Positions 29,846 to 40,412 of a stretch of 64,000 bases of DNA are shown here, in pieces (positions within the stretch are counted from its first letter, which is position 1; each line of letters starts with the position of its first letter). This DNA is from Sophora flavescens (lineage: Eukaryota > Streptophyta > Magnoliopsida > Fabales > Fabaceae): the NCBI GenBank assembly GCA_030762895.1, contig CM061062.1, positions 287,800,397 through 287,864,396 on the forward strand, in the 5' to 3' direction. The translations under genes were made by a program, and so were the position numbers. Under the pieces are notes generated by a model. It made no database searches. It worked only from the letters and a program-made list of their open reading frames with translations, and had not been told where the DNA came from.

Positions 29846-31138
29846 TTATTCAATTATTGCATCGTTTGAGTCTCTATCTTCTTGCCGACAGTCCTTTTTT
29901 GTTACGCATCTCTCACACGCGTGATTTCCATTCTCTTTTATCATTGAGCAGAGTTGGTTGAGGACAGCTGGCCTATAATTCATTGATAGTCCTTGGAGTG
30001 TATAGAAAGGTAGCTCAAAATTCATCAATAGTGCTAAGTCTTTTTTTTTTTTTAATTATCTTTCCACTTGTCTTGCTTAGGAGCAAAATGTGTGGTCCTT
30101 TGTACATTGATTTAATGAAGGAATTTTTTCCAATAATTTGGCCCTGAGTAAAAATACTTGCTAGTTGATTAGCCAGTATTGTAGTAATTTTATCATCATC
30201 ATAGTCTTCGCCAGTTGGTTTGTCTCTCATGGAAAGGCCGTTATTGCTTACTCCAATAAAGATTAAGTGCTTCGCAGACTGCTTAGTAACAAAGTCAGGA
30301 TAAGCTGAGTAGTATTTCAGAAAAATGGTTCTGTCTCTTGCAACATTTCTTTTGTAGTTTTGGACAACTTCCTTGAGACTATATGGGAACAGATTAATCT
30401 ATTCTAAGTCCTTGCTTAAATACAGACACTCAATAAGTTCAAATTGGAACATATTAAACGCAAGTATTGGTAATGCACCTGGAGTAATTATGGCTTTAAC
30501 TCCGAATATATTTCGGTTTACCATGTAAAAACAGTTAATCTTTTCTTTCTCAGACTAGTTGGTCAATCTTTTTAAGTTTTCCTGGAATTTTTCTTCTGAA
30601 AATTGGATTTGTAGTTCATGGTCTTTTCGAGAAGTAAGTTGGTAGTCGTCAATAGAAGAATGAACTCTTCCAAGTATTCTCATCGAAGTCTTTGGTTCTG
30701 GTGGAGTCTTTATTGTTTCAGAAAAAGTTTTTATGCCAAGATAAATTTCTTTACCCTTATTCTGTCTTTCTTGGTGCTCTTTCAAAGTCTTTTCTTGGTG
30801 ATCCTTCAAAGCTTTTTCCGCTTCTTCTTTTGTTCGAACCCTTTATGATATACTCCAGAAATTCCTATGCAATGAGGGGCTGCTTTGTGCCAGTCATCAT
30901 AGATTCCTGGAAATGGTCCATTAAAAATGGTGTACCATTTTTCCTTAGTACTTGTTTGAACTTGCTGGTTGATTTCTTTCAGAGTATCTTCTCCTGCGGT
31001 TTCTCCTTTGTTCAGTAGTCGAAGCTCTGGTACTTCAATATTTGCTTGAATTAGGTCTAATTCTTTTAGTTTTTGCTTCTCTAGTGCTTTTTGGAGTTGT
31101 AGCTGCTTCTTTATTGCTTCAGTTGTTTGTTGCTCCAT
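29846..31138 (-). pseudogene. Transactivator/viroplasmin (inclusion-body) protein, broken
   Basis: The product of this gene in Caulimoviridae forms the cytoplasmic inclusion bodies and allows reinitiation of translation on the polycistronic RNA. ATG 31138 starts a Gln/Lys-rich coiled coil (residues 1-60), followed by a viroplasmin domain (WYTIFNGPFPGIYDDWHKA, residues about 68-86, and GISGVYHKGF). The frame then shifts near 30806, a stretch 30555-30809 is open, and the central domain (ILANQLASIFTQGQIIGK) is seen at 30015-30230. A poly(T) run near 30040-30052 causes another shift into the last frame, ending with CERCVTKKDC and a stop at 29846. Confidence 0.8.
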
Positions 31139-31272
31139 TCTCTGTATTGTATATCTGCAACATAAATCGAGTCCGTTCGGACAATAAATTCATTATCCAG
31201 TATATAAATCCGATGTTTTTCCAACATTCGGATTAAAGCCAGTGTTTCCTTTTCATGAGTAGGATAATTAAT

Positions 31273-32445
31273 TTAGCTGTCTGAAAAGGTTCTAGACATA
31301 TACCGGCATAGTAATTCATTTTTGTATTCAGGGGGTTTTGCCTTCATAACACCTCCCCAACAGTCATTTGAGGCATCAGTCTCAATAATAATTAAATCAT
31401 CATCCGATGGATGATATAGCTCAGGAAGATCCCGGCATAAGTCTTTCATTTTAATAATAAGTCTATCATCTTCCTCGGTCCATGTCCAGATGGCATCTTT
31501 CTTTAGTTTTCGTTGAAGTATCTTTCTTTCTGCTTCAAGATTCTTGATGAAACCTTCATTTGAAATATACGTTAGTAGTCCAAGAAATCTTTGCAAATCC
31601 TTTTTATCTTTTAGTTTTGTTGGAAAATTCTGAAGTTTCTCTAATACATGTTGTTGCATTATTATTTTCCCTTTTTAAATTTCTATCCCTAAGTAATTAT
31701 TTCTATTTTGAGCTAAGACAACTTTCTTTTTGCTTAAAACTACTCCATGCTCAAGGCATTTAATAAGAACTAATTCTATCTTTTTGAGATGATCATTTAA
31801 ATCCTTATTGGTAAAAATTAATATATCATCAATATATATAAGACAAAAGTCTTTGAATTCCTTGAGAATTGAATCCATTCTTCGCTGGAAGATTCCTGGT
31901 GATTGCTTCATTCCCATTGGGAGTACATTCCATTCATATTGACCTTGAGGACAATTGAATGCTGTTAATGATTTTGATTCTTCAGTCAATCTAATTTGAT
32001 AAAATCCTGATTTACAGTCAAAGGTACTAAACTAATTCATATTTCTAACTCTTTCAATAATCAAATCTTTTCTTGGGAGGAAATATGCATCTCCTTCCAT
32101 GGCATCATTAATTTGTTTGTAATTAATTACCATTCTTCTTTTACCTCTTTTGATTTCATTATGGTTTTCTACATAAAAAGCTGGTGCAGAGTGATTACTT
32201 TTTGATGGTCTAATTAATCCCTTTTTACACATTTCTTCAACATCTTTTGAAAATTCATCCCTAGCTATCTTGTTCGGTATAAATCATTGGTTTACATTTT
32301 ACTTCTTTTGTTGGATCTTTTAATTTTAGCTCAACTAACTTAGTATTTTTATTATTAATATTTGGATATAGTGGATTTTCACTACATACTTTGTCTAAAA
32401 GTTCTTCTATATGAATTGGAATTATTATATTTGGTTCTGAATTTA
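31273..32445 (-). pseudogene. Pararetroviral reverse transcriptase and RNase H
   Basis: The C-terminal part of the polymerase. RT motifs in order are PSKSNHSAPAFYVENH and RMVINYKQIND (32032-32232), FNCPQGQYEWNVLPMGMKQS and the catalytic box YIDDILIF (31675-31989). The connection domain and RNase H follow, with LQRFLGLLTYISNEG and ETDASNDCWGG (31273-31659). At least three frame breaks or stops divide it (near 32240, 32030 and 31675). The protease half lies at 36628-37149, across the copia insertion whose TTAGT duplication marks the split. Confidence 0.88.
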
Positions 32446-32450
32446 TTAGT

Positions 32451-32649
32451 TATAGAAGGCAGTGGAATAATTGTTGTTATTTCATTCATAGTACGAGTCT
32501 CTTTTATAGAGAGATTACAATAAAGGCAAAACAAATCTCTTCCTATAATTAAGGAAGGAAATAAAACAAAATAAAATCAAAATAATAAAGATAAAATCAA
32601 ATAGAATCAAAGAGGATAAAATCAGGGATATTTTCCTGATTCTCCAACA
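32451..32649 (-). repeat. 3' LTR of the copia element in the polymerase gene
   Basis: The minus strand begins TGTTGGAGAATCAGG and ends CTGCCTTCTATA, so the 3' end is TA rather than CA when judged by the target duplication. Confidence 0.9.
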
Positions 32650-32656
32650 CCCCCCC

Positions 32657-34230
32657 TCAAGTTGGTGCATATATATCTATCATGCCCAACTTGCTTATCA
32701 AGTGCTCAAAATTTGGTCTTGCTAGACTCTTGGTCAAAATATCAGCTGTTTGTTGGTTAGAAGTCACAAAAGGAAGACAAATAATGCCGACATCTAATTT
32801 TTCTTTTATGAAGTGGCGATTAATCTCAATGTGTTTGGTTTTGTCATGCTGGACGGGATTGTGAGCTATGCTTATTGCTGCTTTGTTGTCACAGTACAGC
32901 TTCAATGGAATATCAACCTTCATCTTGAGTTCCTCCAAGATTCGATAGATCCACAACCCTTCACAAATTCCTTGGGCCATTGCTCTAAATTCAGTCTCAG
33001 CACTACTTCTAGCAACCACACCTTGTTTCTTGCTTCTCCAAGTTACTAGATTTCCCCACATATAGGTACAATATCCTGAAGTTGATTTTCTGTCGGTGGT
33101 GATCATCCGCCGATCTGCATCGGTAAAAAGATTTCAACATTCCTCTCACTGGTTTTTCTAAAGTACAATCCTTTCCCAGGATTGCTCTTCAAGTACCTCA
33201 AAATTCTGTAGACTGCCTCAAGATGTTCTTCATATGGGGAGTGCATAAACTGGCTTACAACACTCACAGAAAAGGCAATATCAGGTCTGATATGAGACAG
33301 GTAGATTAACTTGCCAACTAATCTCTGATATCTCCTAATATCAACAGGAACATCTCCTTTCTCCCAAAGTTTCACATTTGGGTCCATGGGGGTATCGACT
33401 GGTCTGCAACCACTCATTCCAGTTTCCTTTAAAAGGTCCATAATGTACTTTCGTTGGGAAACCACAATTCCCTTTTTTGATCGAGCAACCTCCATGCCAA
33501 GAAAATATATCGATGCTCCCAAATCCTTGACCTCAAATTCTGCTGCCAAATTTTTCTTCAGCCTTCCCATCTCTATTACATCATTCCCAGTAAGAACAAT
33601 ATCATCAACATAGACAATCAGTGCAGCAATCTTCCCATCAGAAGAAAATTATGTGAATAGGGTGTGATCGACTTGTCCTTGACTGTATCCTTGTTTCTTC
33701 ATGGACTGGGTGAATCTTTCGAACCATGCTCTCAGGGACTGTTTGAGCCCATAGAGTGACTTCTTCAATTTACACACATTTGACCCAAATTTTTATTCAA
33801 ATCCAGGAGACCCATCCATGTATACCTCTTCTTCTAGGTCACCATTAAGGAATGCATTCTTTACATCCAGTTGGTGCAAAGGCCAATCTAAGTTGATAGC
33901 AAGGGATAAGAGAATCCTGACAGTGTTCAATTTTGCCACGGGAGCAAAAGTTTCCAAGTAGTCTATGCCATAAGTCTGAGTGAATCCCTTGGCCACCAAG
34001 CGTGCCTTGTACCTTTCTACGGATCCATCTGAACTATACTTCACAGTGAAGACCCATTTGCAACCCACTGTGTTTTTTTCAGCTGGTAAGGTCATAACAC
34101 TCCAAGTGTTGTTCTTCTCAAGAGCTCTCATCTCCTCAAGAACAGCTTCCTTCCACTTTGGAATTTTTAGAGCTTCCTGTACGTTTTTTTGGAACTTCTG
34201 TACTAGACAACTGTGAGGTAAATGCAGCAA
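32657..34230 (-). pseudogene. Copia reverse transcriptase and RNase H
   Basis: RT: WKEAVLEEMRALEKNNTW, CKWVFTVKYSSDGSVERYKA, FAPVAKLNTVRILLS and HQLDVKNAFLNGDL (33793-34230). After a stop near 33790 come the palm and thumb, with a YVDDI.L box near 33600 (minus) and LGMEVARSKKGIVVSQRKY (33103-33570). RNase H: SKKQGVVARSSAETEFRAMA and CDNKAAISIAHNPVQHDKTK (32657-33106). Few interruptions, consistent with the high LTR identity. Confidence 0.85.
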
Positions 34231-34734
34231 AAGAGGAAGACAAATTTGAATATGACATAAATTTAGACCAAGGATGCTTAGTACAAGATTTAATACCTTT
34301 TCTAAGCGCTATGGGGATGTCTAACTCAACTGATTCATTGTGACAATTAGGTTCAAACGGGGACTTACCTGTATCAGGTTGACTGATTGGATTTTCCCTC
34401 GGTTCAGATTCATGACCGTGCTGGAGAGTTGATTCTTCATTCCTTTTCTTATGGTTTTTTGAAACAAAGAACTTTCCACACCTTCGATCACCATCCTTGA
34501 ACCTGTCAATTTTCTCTTCACAAGAATCATCATGTTGTGGCATTTCGATTAGTTCTTCATTATTATCAATTTCCAAGGATTGTTTGTCAGATTTTTGATT
34601 TAGACATGTAGACCCATATTCCACAGGAGCCTTACTCACGATGGGAGTAGGTCCATATAACGAATCTGTATAAGTCTCGGAATTGTGTGAATTTTCAGAT
34701 AAAGTAATGGTTTCAAAAGAATCTTCATGTGAAT

Positions 34735-34751
34735 CCCCCCCCCCCCCCCCC
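34735..34751 (+). repeat. Poly(C) run of 17 in the integrase-RT linker
   Basis: Seventeen consecutive C residues (poly(G) in the sense strand). The linker is not open in one frame across it, so it may mark a slippage frameshift. Confidence 0.9.
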
Positions 34752-34863
34752 GAAGATGAATGTCCTTAAAAAAAGGTTGTTCTTCAAAGAAAGTGGCATC
34801 CACTGTTACAAAAATTCTTTTTGATTTTCGATCAAAACACTTGTACCCCTTCTGGGTTGGAGA

Positions 34864-35577
34864 CTATCCAATAAAAAGACATTTTATAGCACGTGGTGAT
34901 AGCTTTCGAAGATGCTTATGTTCATGAACAAACACGGTAGAACCAAATATCTTCAAAGGTAAATTGGCTGAAAGACGAGCCATAGGAAAACACTCTTTAA
35001 AAATATGAAGGGGAGTTTGAAATTGTAAAACTTTGGACGACCTACGATTGATCAAATATGCTGCAGTTAAAACAGCTTCACCCCACAAATATTTTGGAAC
35101 TTTTGTTTCGAAGAGTAAGGCTCCAGCCACCTCTAGGAGATGTCTATTCTTTCTCTCTGCGATCCCATTCTGTTGGGGTGTATTAGCACAAGAACTTTGA
35201 TGCACAACCCCATTTTCAAGAAAGAAGTTTCCCAAAATCATATTAAAATATTCCTTTCCATTATCACTTCTGAAGACTTGAATATTTGTTTGGAATTGAT
35301 TCTGCACCATTTTAAAGAAATTTCTTACAGCTTGGCCAGCATCAGATTTTTCCTTTAACAATTACACCCAACAAAGTCTAGTGTGATCATCGATAAAAGT
35401 AATGAACCATTTTTTATTGGAGAGTGTACTTGTCTTATTAGGACCCCAAACATCACTGTGAATAATAGAAAATGGTTTTGTTGGCTTATAAGATTGCATA
35501 GGAACAAAAGAGCGATGGTGTTTTGCAAATTCGCAAGTTTCACAATGAAATAACGAAGGGTCTTTATTACAAAACAA
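34864..35577 (-). pseudogene. Copia integrase
   Basis: The zinc region CETCEFAKHHRS (about 35520-35560) and the core with FIDDHTRLCWV (about 35365-35400) lie in one frame. After a stop, VFRSDNGKEYFN and TPQQNGIAERKNRHLLEVA lie in the next (34864-35361). The frames are nearly continuous, with a break at 35361-35363. The acidic triad is intact. Confidence 0.8.
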
Positions 35578-35622
35578 CTTTGGAAATAAATATTTTAGGT
35601 ACCTAAAACTCGGGTGACCTAA

Positions 35623-36372
35623 TCATAAATGCCATAACATAATATCATTATTGTTATCAGAAATAAAACTAGATTCAAAGCAAGAACCTATTGGTTGGGA
35701 TTGTTGTTTTGATCCAAGTCCATCATCAGAGTAATAGAGTCCTCCATTCTTCTTAGCACTGCCAATCATCCTCCCTGAGTTCAAATCCCGAAACACACAA
35801 TGAGAAGGAAAGAAATTAGTTTGACAGTTTTTATCCCGGGCTAATTTACTGACCGATAATAGATTACATGACAAATTTGGGACATGAAGGACATCTTGGA
35901 GAGTTATTGTTGGATACAGGACAATGGACCCTTTCCCTGCAATGGCTGATAGAGAGCCATCTGCAATTTTAATTTTCTGGTTACCTGCACAAGGACTATT
36001 TGAAGAAAAGAAACTAGACTCTCCTGTCATATGATCAGTAGCACCTGAATCAACAATCCAAGTATGGTTGACACTAAGAAGGGCAGTTTTAACAAAGTTA
36101 CCTTTGTGGGCTATGGAGCAGGAAGGAGTTTGAGACTCAAGAAGTTTGTACAGTTGATCTATTTGTTCCTTAGTGAAAGGAACCGAGCTTGAAGAAGACT
36201 GCTTCTCTTGATCAGAGGTACTAGCTTGGATTGCTCGATTCTCACCACATGCACCTACGTCACTACTGCCTGGGCTGCCACCGCCACTGCCTGAGCCGCC
36301 TCTTGTCACGGCGCTGCTGTCTTCAACAGCGCCTGTAAGGGCGTGCTTCCATGAGTTTGGGCGTGCCGCCAT
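35623..36372 (-). CDS. Copia Gag remnant and protease
   Basis: A 249-codon frame from ATG 36372. The first 80 residues are Ser/Gly-rich. There is no Gag capsid domain and no zinc knuckle: the frame passes straight to PFTKEQIDQLYKLLES, which is normally near the Gag end. The protease has WIVDSGATDHMTG (about residues 110-122) and continues into the pre-integrase region, ending at MLWHL. A stop follows at the position where the HLRLGH-type zinc motif would continue. The Gag deletion must have happened before or during amplification, because the frame is maintained. Confidence 0.78.
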   Translation of the reverse strand: MAARPNSWKHALTGAVEDSSAVTRGGSGSGGGSPGSSDVGACGENRAIQASTSDQEKQSSSSSVPFTKEQIDQLYKLLESQTPSCSIAHKGNFVKTALLSVNHTWIVDSGATDHMTGESSFFSSNSPCAGNQKIKIADGSLSAIAGKGSIVLYPTITLQDVLHVPNLSCNLLSVSKLARDKNCQTNFFPSHCVFRDLNSGRMIGSAKKNGGLYYSDDGLGSKQQSQPIGSCFESSFISDNNNDIMLWHL

Positions 36373-36413
36373 GGAGGGGAGAAAAGAACTCTAACCTAAA
36401 GCTGCTGATACCA

Positions 36414-36622
36414 TATAGAAGGCAGTGGAATAATTGTTGTTATTTCATTCATAGTACGAATCTCTTTTATAGAGAGATTACAATAAAGGCAAAACAAATC
36501 AAAACAAATCTCTTCCTATAATTAAGGAAGGAAATAAAACAAAATAAAATAAAAATAATAAAAATAAAATCAAATAGAATCAAATAGGATAAAATCAGGG
36601 ATACTTTCCTGATTCTCCAACA
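36414..36622 (-). repeat. 5' LTR of the copia element in the polymerase gene
   Basis: Matches 32451-32649 but holds an extra AAAACAAATC repeat near 36491-36510. Confidence 0.9.
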
Positions 36623-36627
36623 TTAGT

Positions 36628-37149
36628 ACATGGTGAATTTTTGTACAAATTTAACTTAATTATCTCACCACGGTTCAGTTTGCGAGACTGTGATAATTGA
36701 GAGTAAGTACATTTATAAAAATGAGTAATTGAAATTTTTATAATGTCTCTGTGTTGTCGTTGATAGATAAATGGTGTTCTTGATGTTATATATTCTAGGT
36801 ATTGACAAAACGGTGCATATAATCTTAAGAAATTATTTCCAATAATTACATTTATTCCTGTCTCTTGTTTGTATATTGTAGGTACTATAAATATTTTTTC
36901 TTGTATAACTAAAGTAATTCTTTTTGCTATCCAGTATAGCGGATGTATTGATCCATCTGCAATTTGTATTTTTAGTGGTTTTTCTAATCTTTCCCATTTA
37001 TCAAGAAGTTCTTTTATCGCTAGACAAAGACTTGCTCCAGTATCTATATAGGCTTCTGTTTCTCTATTACTTTTTCCTTTTAGTATTTTAATATAAGTAT
37101 TATTCGGATCCTGTTTCTTCTGAAGATAATTTATCTTCTGTATACTCAT
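36628..37149 (-). pseudogene. Pararetroviral polymerase, aspartic protease part
   Basis: The polymerase frame starts at ATG 37149-37147, which overlaps the coat protein stop as ATGA. This is the tight coupling typical of caulimovirids. The retropepsin-like domain has AYIDTGASLCLA (about residues 34-45, catalytic DTGAS) and NVIIGNNFLRLYAPF (about 100-114). The frame is open to the copia insertion point. The RT part resumes at 32445. Confidence 0.88.
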
Positions 37150-38498
37150 ATATACTTATCGCTTAATTCTTCTTCTAAAGACTCAAGTTCATATATTTGA
37201 AATACTTGTTTTATTAATTTTGATTTTTCTTTAAAATCTTTTTCTTTTCTTTGAGGACATTCATTGGCATAGTGTCCTTCAACATTATATATCCAACAGA
37301 CACATTTCTTTTTCCCTTTCGGGCAGTATTTTCTTGGTGTTGGTTTCTTTCTTCTAAAATATTGTTTCTTATTATTTTTATAATAAGTTTTCTTTCTAGG
37401 ATAAGTTTTTCGTAACTTTGATTTCTTATAATACTTTCTTTTTCTTTTTAATTTCTCACAACCATATTTTCCTGGTTTCTCTATTTCTGGAATGTCACAA
37501 CAAATTACAGTACTTCCTCTATTTAATTGCCTTATTGTTTCTCTAGTTAAACATTGTTCTCTTAATTCTTGGTATAAGAGTTGGATAACTCCTCATAAAG
37601 TATTTACCGTTTCTTCTGGTCTTGACTCCCATAGTCTATTAATTTTTGAGTTAAGTGGATATGGTAGCTTGTCTATAAAAATATATTTATATATTTCTTT
37701 AGATGCTTCATTCAATTGATAATAGTAATTTTTGTATTCACAGATAAAATTTCTATTTTGCACATATCACAAATTTGCATTCTATTTAAATGTGATTTAA
37801 CATTTTCAAGTAAAATTTTATTTTCTTTTTCTCTTTGTTCCATCATATTATATCCTAAAAATTCTTGATGAATTAATGTCATAACTAATTTAACATATTC
37901 CATATTGTTATCGACCATTCTTCCATATTGAATCCAGCCTTCATCTTTAATTCCTATTAAAAACTTTTGTACCTTACCAGAAGTTTTGAATGTTACAAAA
38001 TTCTTGTTTCTATAAAGTTTAGTTGTCTAAATCTTTTATCAGTCAAAACTATTAATATCATTTCATTGGTCCATTTTAATAATACATCTTCTTTATTCCT
38101 TATACAATCAAGGTCTAGAATATTTCATATATTATTATATCGAGGTTTAAATTCTTCTTGAATTTTTGTCCATTTATTATTATTTCTTGCTTATCCTTTA
38201 TTATACATAGTTTCTTTTTCATATTTATCTCAAGCTCCACTAGGTGCATATTTATATTCTTCCCATTTTCTTTTAAGACTTTTTCCACTATATTCACCTC
38301 TCTCCATTCTTATATAATTTTCTTCGGATTTGAAGAGGAATTATAATTTAATATTATTTCTTCATTTTCATTTTCTTTATCAACTTGATCAGTATGTCCT
38401 ATTTTATGTAAGTGTTTATTTTTCTCTTCAACTATCTTGAGTTGTTCTAGTAATATTTGAATTTCTTCTAAATCATTTGATTTTCTTAATATTTCCAT
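37146..38498 (-). pseudogene. Pararetroviral coat protein, broken
   Basis: The proposed start is ATG 38498, 12 bases after the end of the virion-associated protein. The N-terminus is acidic (SNDLEEIQILLEQLKIVEE), as in caulimovirid coat proteins, and the middle is Lys/Asn-rich. Near the C-terminus a CCHC-type knuckle is seen at 37257-37304 (CVCWIYNVEGHYANEC), in which the second Cys of the usual pattern is Tyr. The end is acidic (ELESLEEELSDKYI) and its TGA overlaps the polymerase ATG. Frameshifts and stops near 38300, 38115, 37920 and 37700 break the gene. Length, about 450 codons, fits the family. Confidence 0.72.
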
Positions 38499-38509
38499 GT
38501 TTTCGTCTT

Positions 38510-38902
38510 TTATCCTCTCCACGCGTATACTGGTGTAGGTATTTTTGATGTTTCTTGGCTTACTTCGTGCTTTACTATTATTTTTTCTAAGTCTTTTATT
38601 TTTAATAAATCTTCTAATTCCTCTCTTGTTATACATTTATTATTTTCTTCATTTTTCAATTGTTCAAGAACAATTTTTATTCTATCAATATCTTTGTTTT
38701 CATCTATTTCTTTTCCTTTTCTTATATTATTTAATGTTTCTTTAATATTTTTTATTTCATTTTATCCTTTTTGTATTTTATTGTAAGTGTAATTTGTAAT
38801 TCTATTGGTATTTTCTATTAAATGAATAATATTTTTATTTATTTCTTTCATAATTTTTTCTATTTCTTTAAATCCTAATTCTATTTCTTCGGATAAACCC
38901 AT
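38510..38902 (-). pseudogene. Virion-associated protein (pararetrovirus), one stop
   Basis: An almost undamaged frame of 130 codons from ATG 38902 to TAA 38510-38512, interrupted only by TAA at 38762-38764 (codon 47). The first two thirds are strongly coiled-coil (EIELGFKEIEKIMKEINKN and similar), and the end is Pro-containing (KIPTPVYAWRG). Size, coiled coil, Pro-containing C-terminus and position just before the coat protein fit the virion-associated protein, which decorates the particle and acts in movement and vector transmission. The assignment rests on these features, not on a specific motif. Confidence 0.65.
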
Positions 38903-38906
38903 GATT

Positions 38907-39238
38907 AAGGTGCTTTGGATAAATCTAATGGTCCAGAATAAATGAAAGTTAGGTGACTTTCTATTTTCAAAGTCAGGAATCCTTTTCCGTATTTTTGGGA
39001 TATATTCAAAAAAATATTAATAATTTTGTGGTATATCAAAAAAATTTGTTGTGTAAAAAGTAACACTCATTTTTTTGAAGTGCTGATATGTCTGGGCTTG
39101 TGGGCTTAGAATCAGGAGATGAGTTTTTGTTTTTAGTTTTTTTCTTTGTTTATTTACTGGGCTTTGAATCCAATGATTCCATAATTTAAAGTTGGCCAAA
39201 GTCTGAAAGTACATATTGGTATATTTCACATTCTTCAC
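38907..39238 (-). pseudogene. ORF II-like viral gene, frame-broken
   Basis: A frame starts at 39238 (MKNVKYTNMYFQTLANFK) and ends at 39017. After a shift, a second frame carries ISQKYGKGFLTLKIESHL and PLDLSKAP to TAA at 38907-38909. The stop is four bases before the ATG of the next gene, the spacing typical of polycistronic caulimovirid RNA. I cannot identify the protein itself. The right border of the viral insertion is here or slightly beyond. Confidence 0.45.
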
Positions 39239-39295
39239 TTGTTGGTGGCTAAATTAAAATGTGCAAATGAAATTTTTTTTTTTGACTCATAAATT

Positions 39296-39988
39296 GTGCA
39301 AATGATGGAAGCTAAAAGCCTAAAACATTTTAAAAAACAAAAGTCATTGAAATATTAGAAACTAGTAACTACATTCTACCGGATCAACAACTCTACTATT
39401 AAAACTGGCCATCACAATTTAGCAACTATTGCGCACATGTAAGACTGAAATATAAACAAGTTTAAATTTGCATTCAGCAAACGAAGTCGTACTAATTAGT
39501 AGTAGCTACACAATCATGCAATACATGAAAAATATATATATTTTAATTCTTAAAGTGTTTTACATTTTCACTCTTCACGTAAAAAATATTTTTTCACTCT
39601 TAAAACACTCTTTTGGAATTACAGATTGAAAAAAGACAAAAAAAAAAGTGCAAATGATGGAAGCTAAAACATTAAAAAAAAAAAAAGTCATTGAATATTA
39701 GTAACTAGTGACTACATTCTACCACATCAACAACTCTACTAATAAAACTGGCTATCACAATTTAGCAACTACTGCACATACAAGATTGAAATACAAACAA
39801 GTTTACATTTGAATTCAACAAACGAAGTCGTACTAATTAGTAGTAGCTACACAATCATGCAATACATGTAAAATCTTTTTTTTTTTTTTGAATTCTTAAG
39901 GTGTTTTACATTTTCACTCTTCACATAAAAATTATTCTTTTCACTCTTGAAACACTCATTTGGAATTACAAATTGAAAAAAGACAAAA
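39296..39988. repeat. Tandem duplication, two units of about 345 bp
   Basis: Unit 1 (39296-39647) and unit 2 (39648-39988) are similar throughout. Both have gtgcaaatgatggaagctaa at the start, ACGAAGTCGTACTAATTAGT in the middle and a 'gtgttttacattttcactctt' phrase near the end. Small indels in A and T runs separate them. No coding capacity or terminal inverted repeat is visible. Confidence 0.88.
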
Positions 39989-40412
39989 ATAAAAATAAAA
40001 ATTTATGTATAGGAAATATTTATGAAATTATACATATTCTTAAGTTCATGGCTCAGATATTTTTTAATCTTATTCATCCAACACACTTCGTTACATGATT
40101 CTTACAATGAAGCACGTTATCTAAATTTTATTGCTCATAAAACTAAGTAATTTCATCAATTGTGTTTGATAAATCTCAAATTCTCAACCAATTTAAAGAC
40201 ATGACTTTCCAATTACCACATTTAAAAGTACCATTCAAATAGCGAGCTATGGATTTTTTTTTATTATAAATTTCATAACATAAATCAAATGACAAAAATA
40301 AATCAAAAGAGATAAAGAAGCTTTAACATCTTAGATACAGAATTTACATCTGCATTCAATTTCCATCCTCATATTATTATTTGCTAATCAATAGAGATTA
40401 CATTAGACGATA
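39989..40412. other. AT-rich spacer downstream of the S1-family gene
   Basis: No gene or repeat recognised. It should contain the 3' untranslated region of the S1-family gene; I see no single convincing polyadenylation signal. Confidence 0.4.

Larger units (their letters stand above)
32451..36622 (-). mobile_element. Ty1/copia element in the viral polymerase gene
   Basis: LTRs at 32451-32649 and 36414-36622 with a perfect TTAGT target duplication (32446-32450, 36623-36627). The minus-strand order is 5' LTR (right), primer site (complement of GCTGCTGATACCA, 36401-36413), a short Gag remnant with protease, integrase, RT, RNase H, a polypurine tract (complement of CCCCCCCTC at 32650-32658) and the 3' LTR. 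The LTRs are nearly identical apart from a few substitutions and a 10-base duplication, so it is a rather young insertion. Gag is largely deleted and a few stops are present, so it is not autonomous. Confidence 0.93.
12380..39240 (-). other. Endogenous pararetrovirus (Caulimoviridae, soymovirus-like), broken by nested insertions
   Basis: Four separated minus-strand segments (39240-36628, 32445-29357, about 28197-27803, 13875-12380) total about 7.6 kb. They carry, in coding order, an ORF II-like gene, virion-associated protein, coat protein, polymerase, transactivator/inclusion-body protein, promoter region, movement protein, small ORFs, Met-tRNA primer site and another small ORF. The gaps are exactly filled by LTR elements, two of them with perfect 5-bp target duplications, so the segments were once contiguous. 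The primer site lies downstream of the movement protein gene instead of just before it, as I recall for soymoviruses. Every large gene has stops, frameshifts or insertions. It is a fossil copy, and the fragment is nearly a full genome length. Confidence 0.9.
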
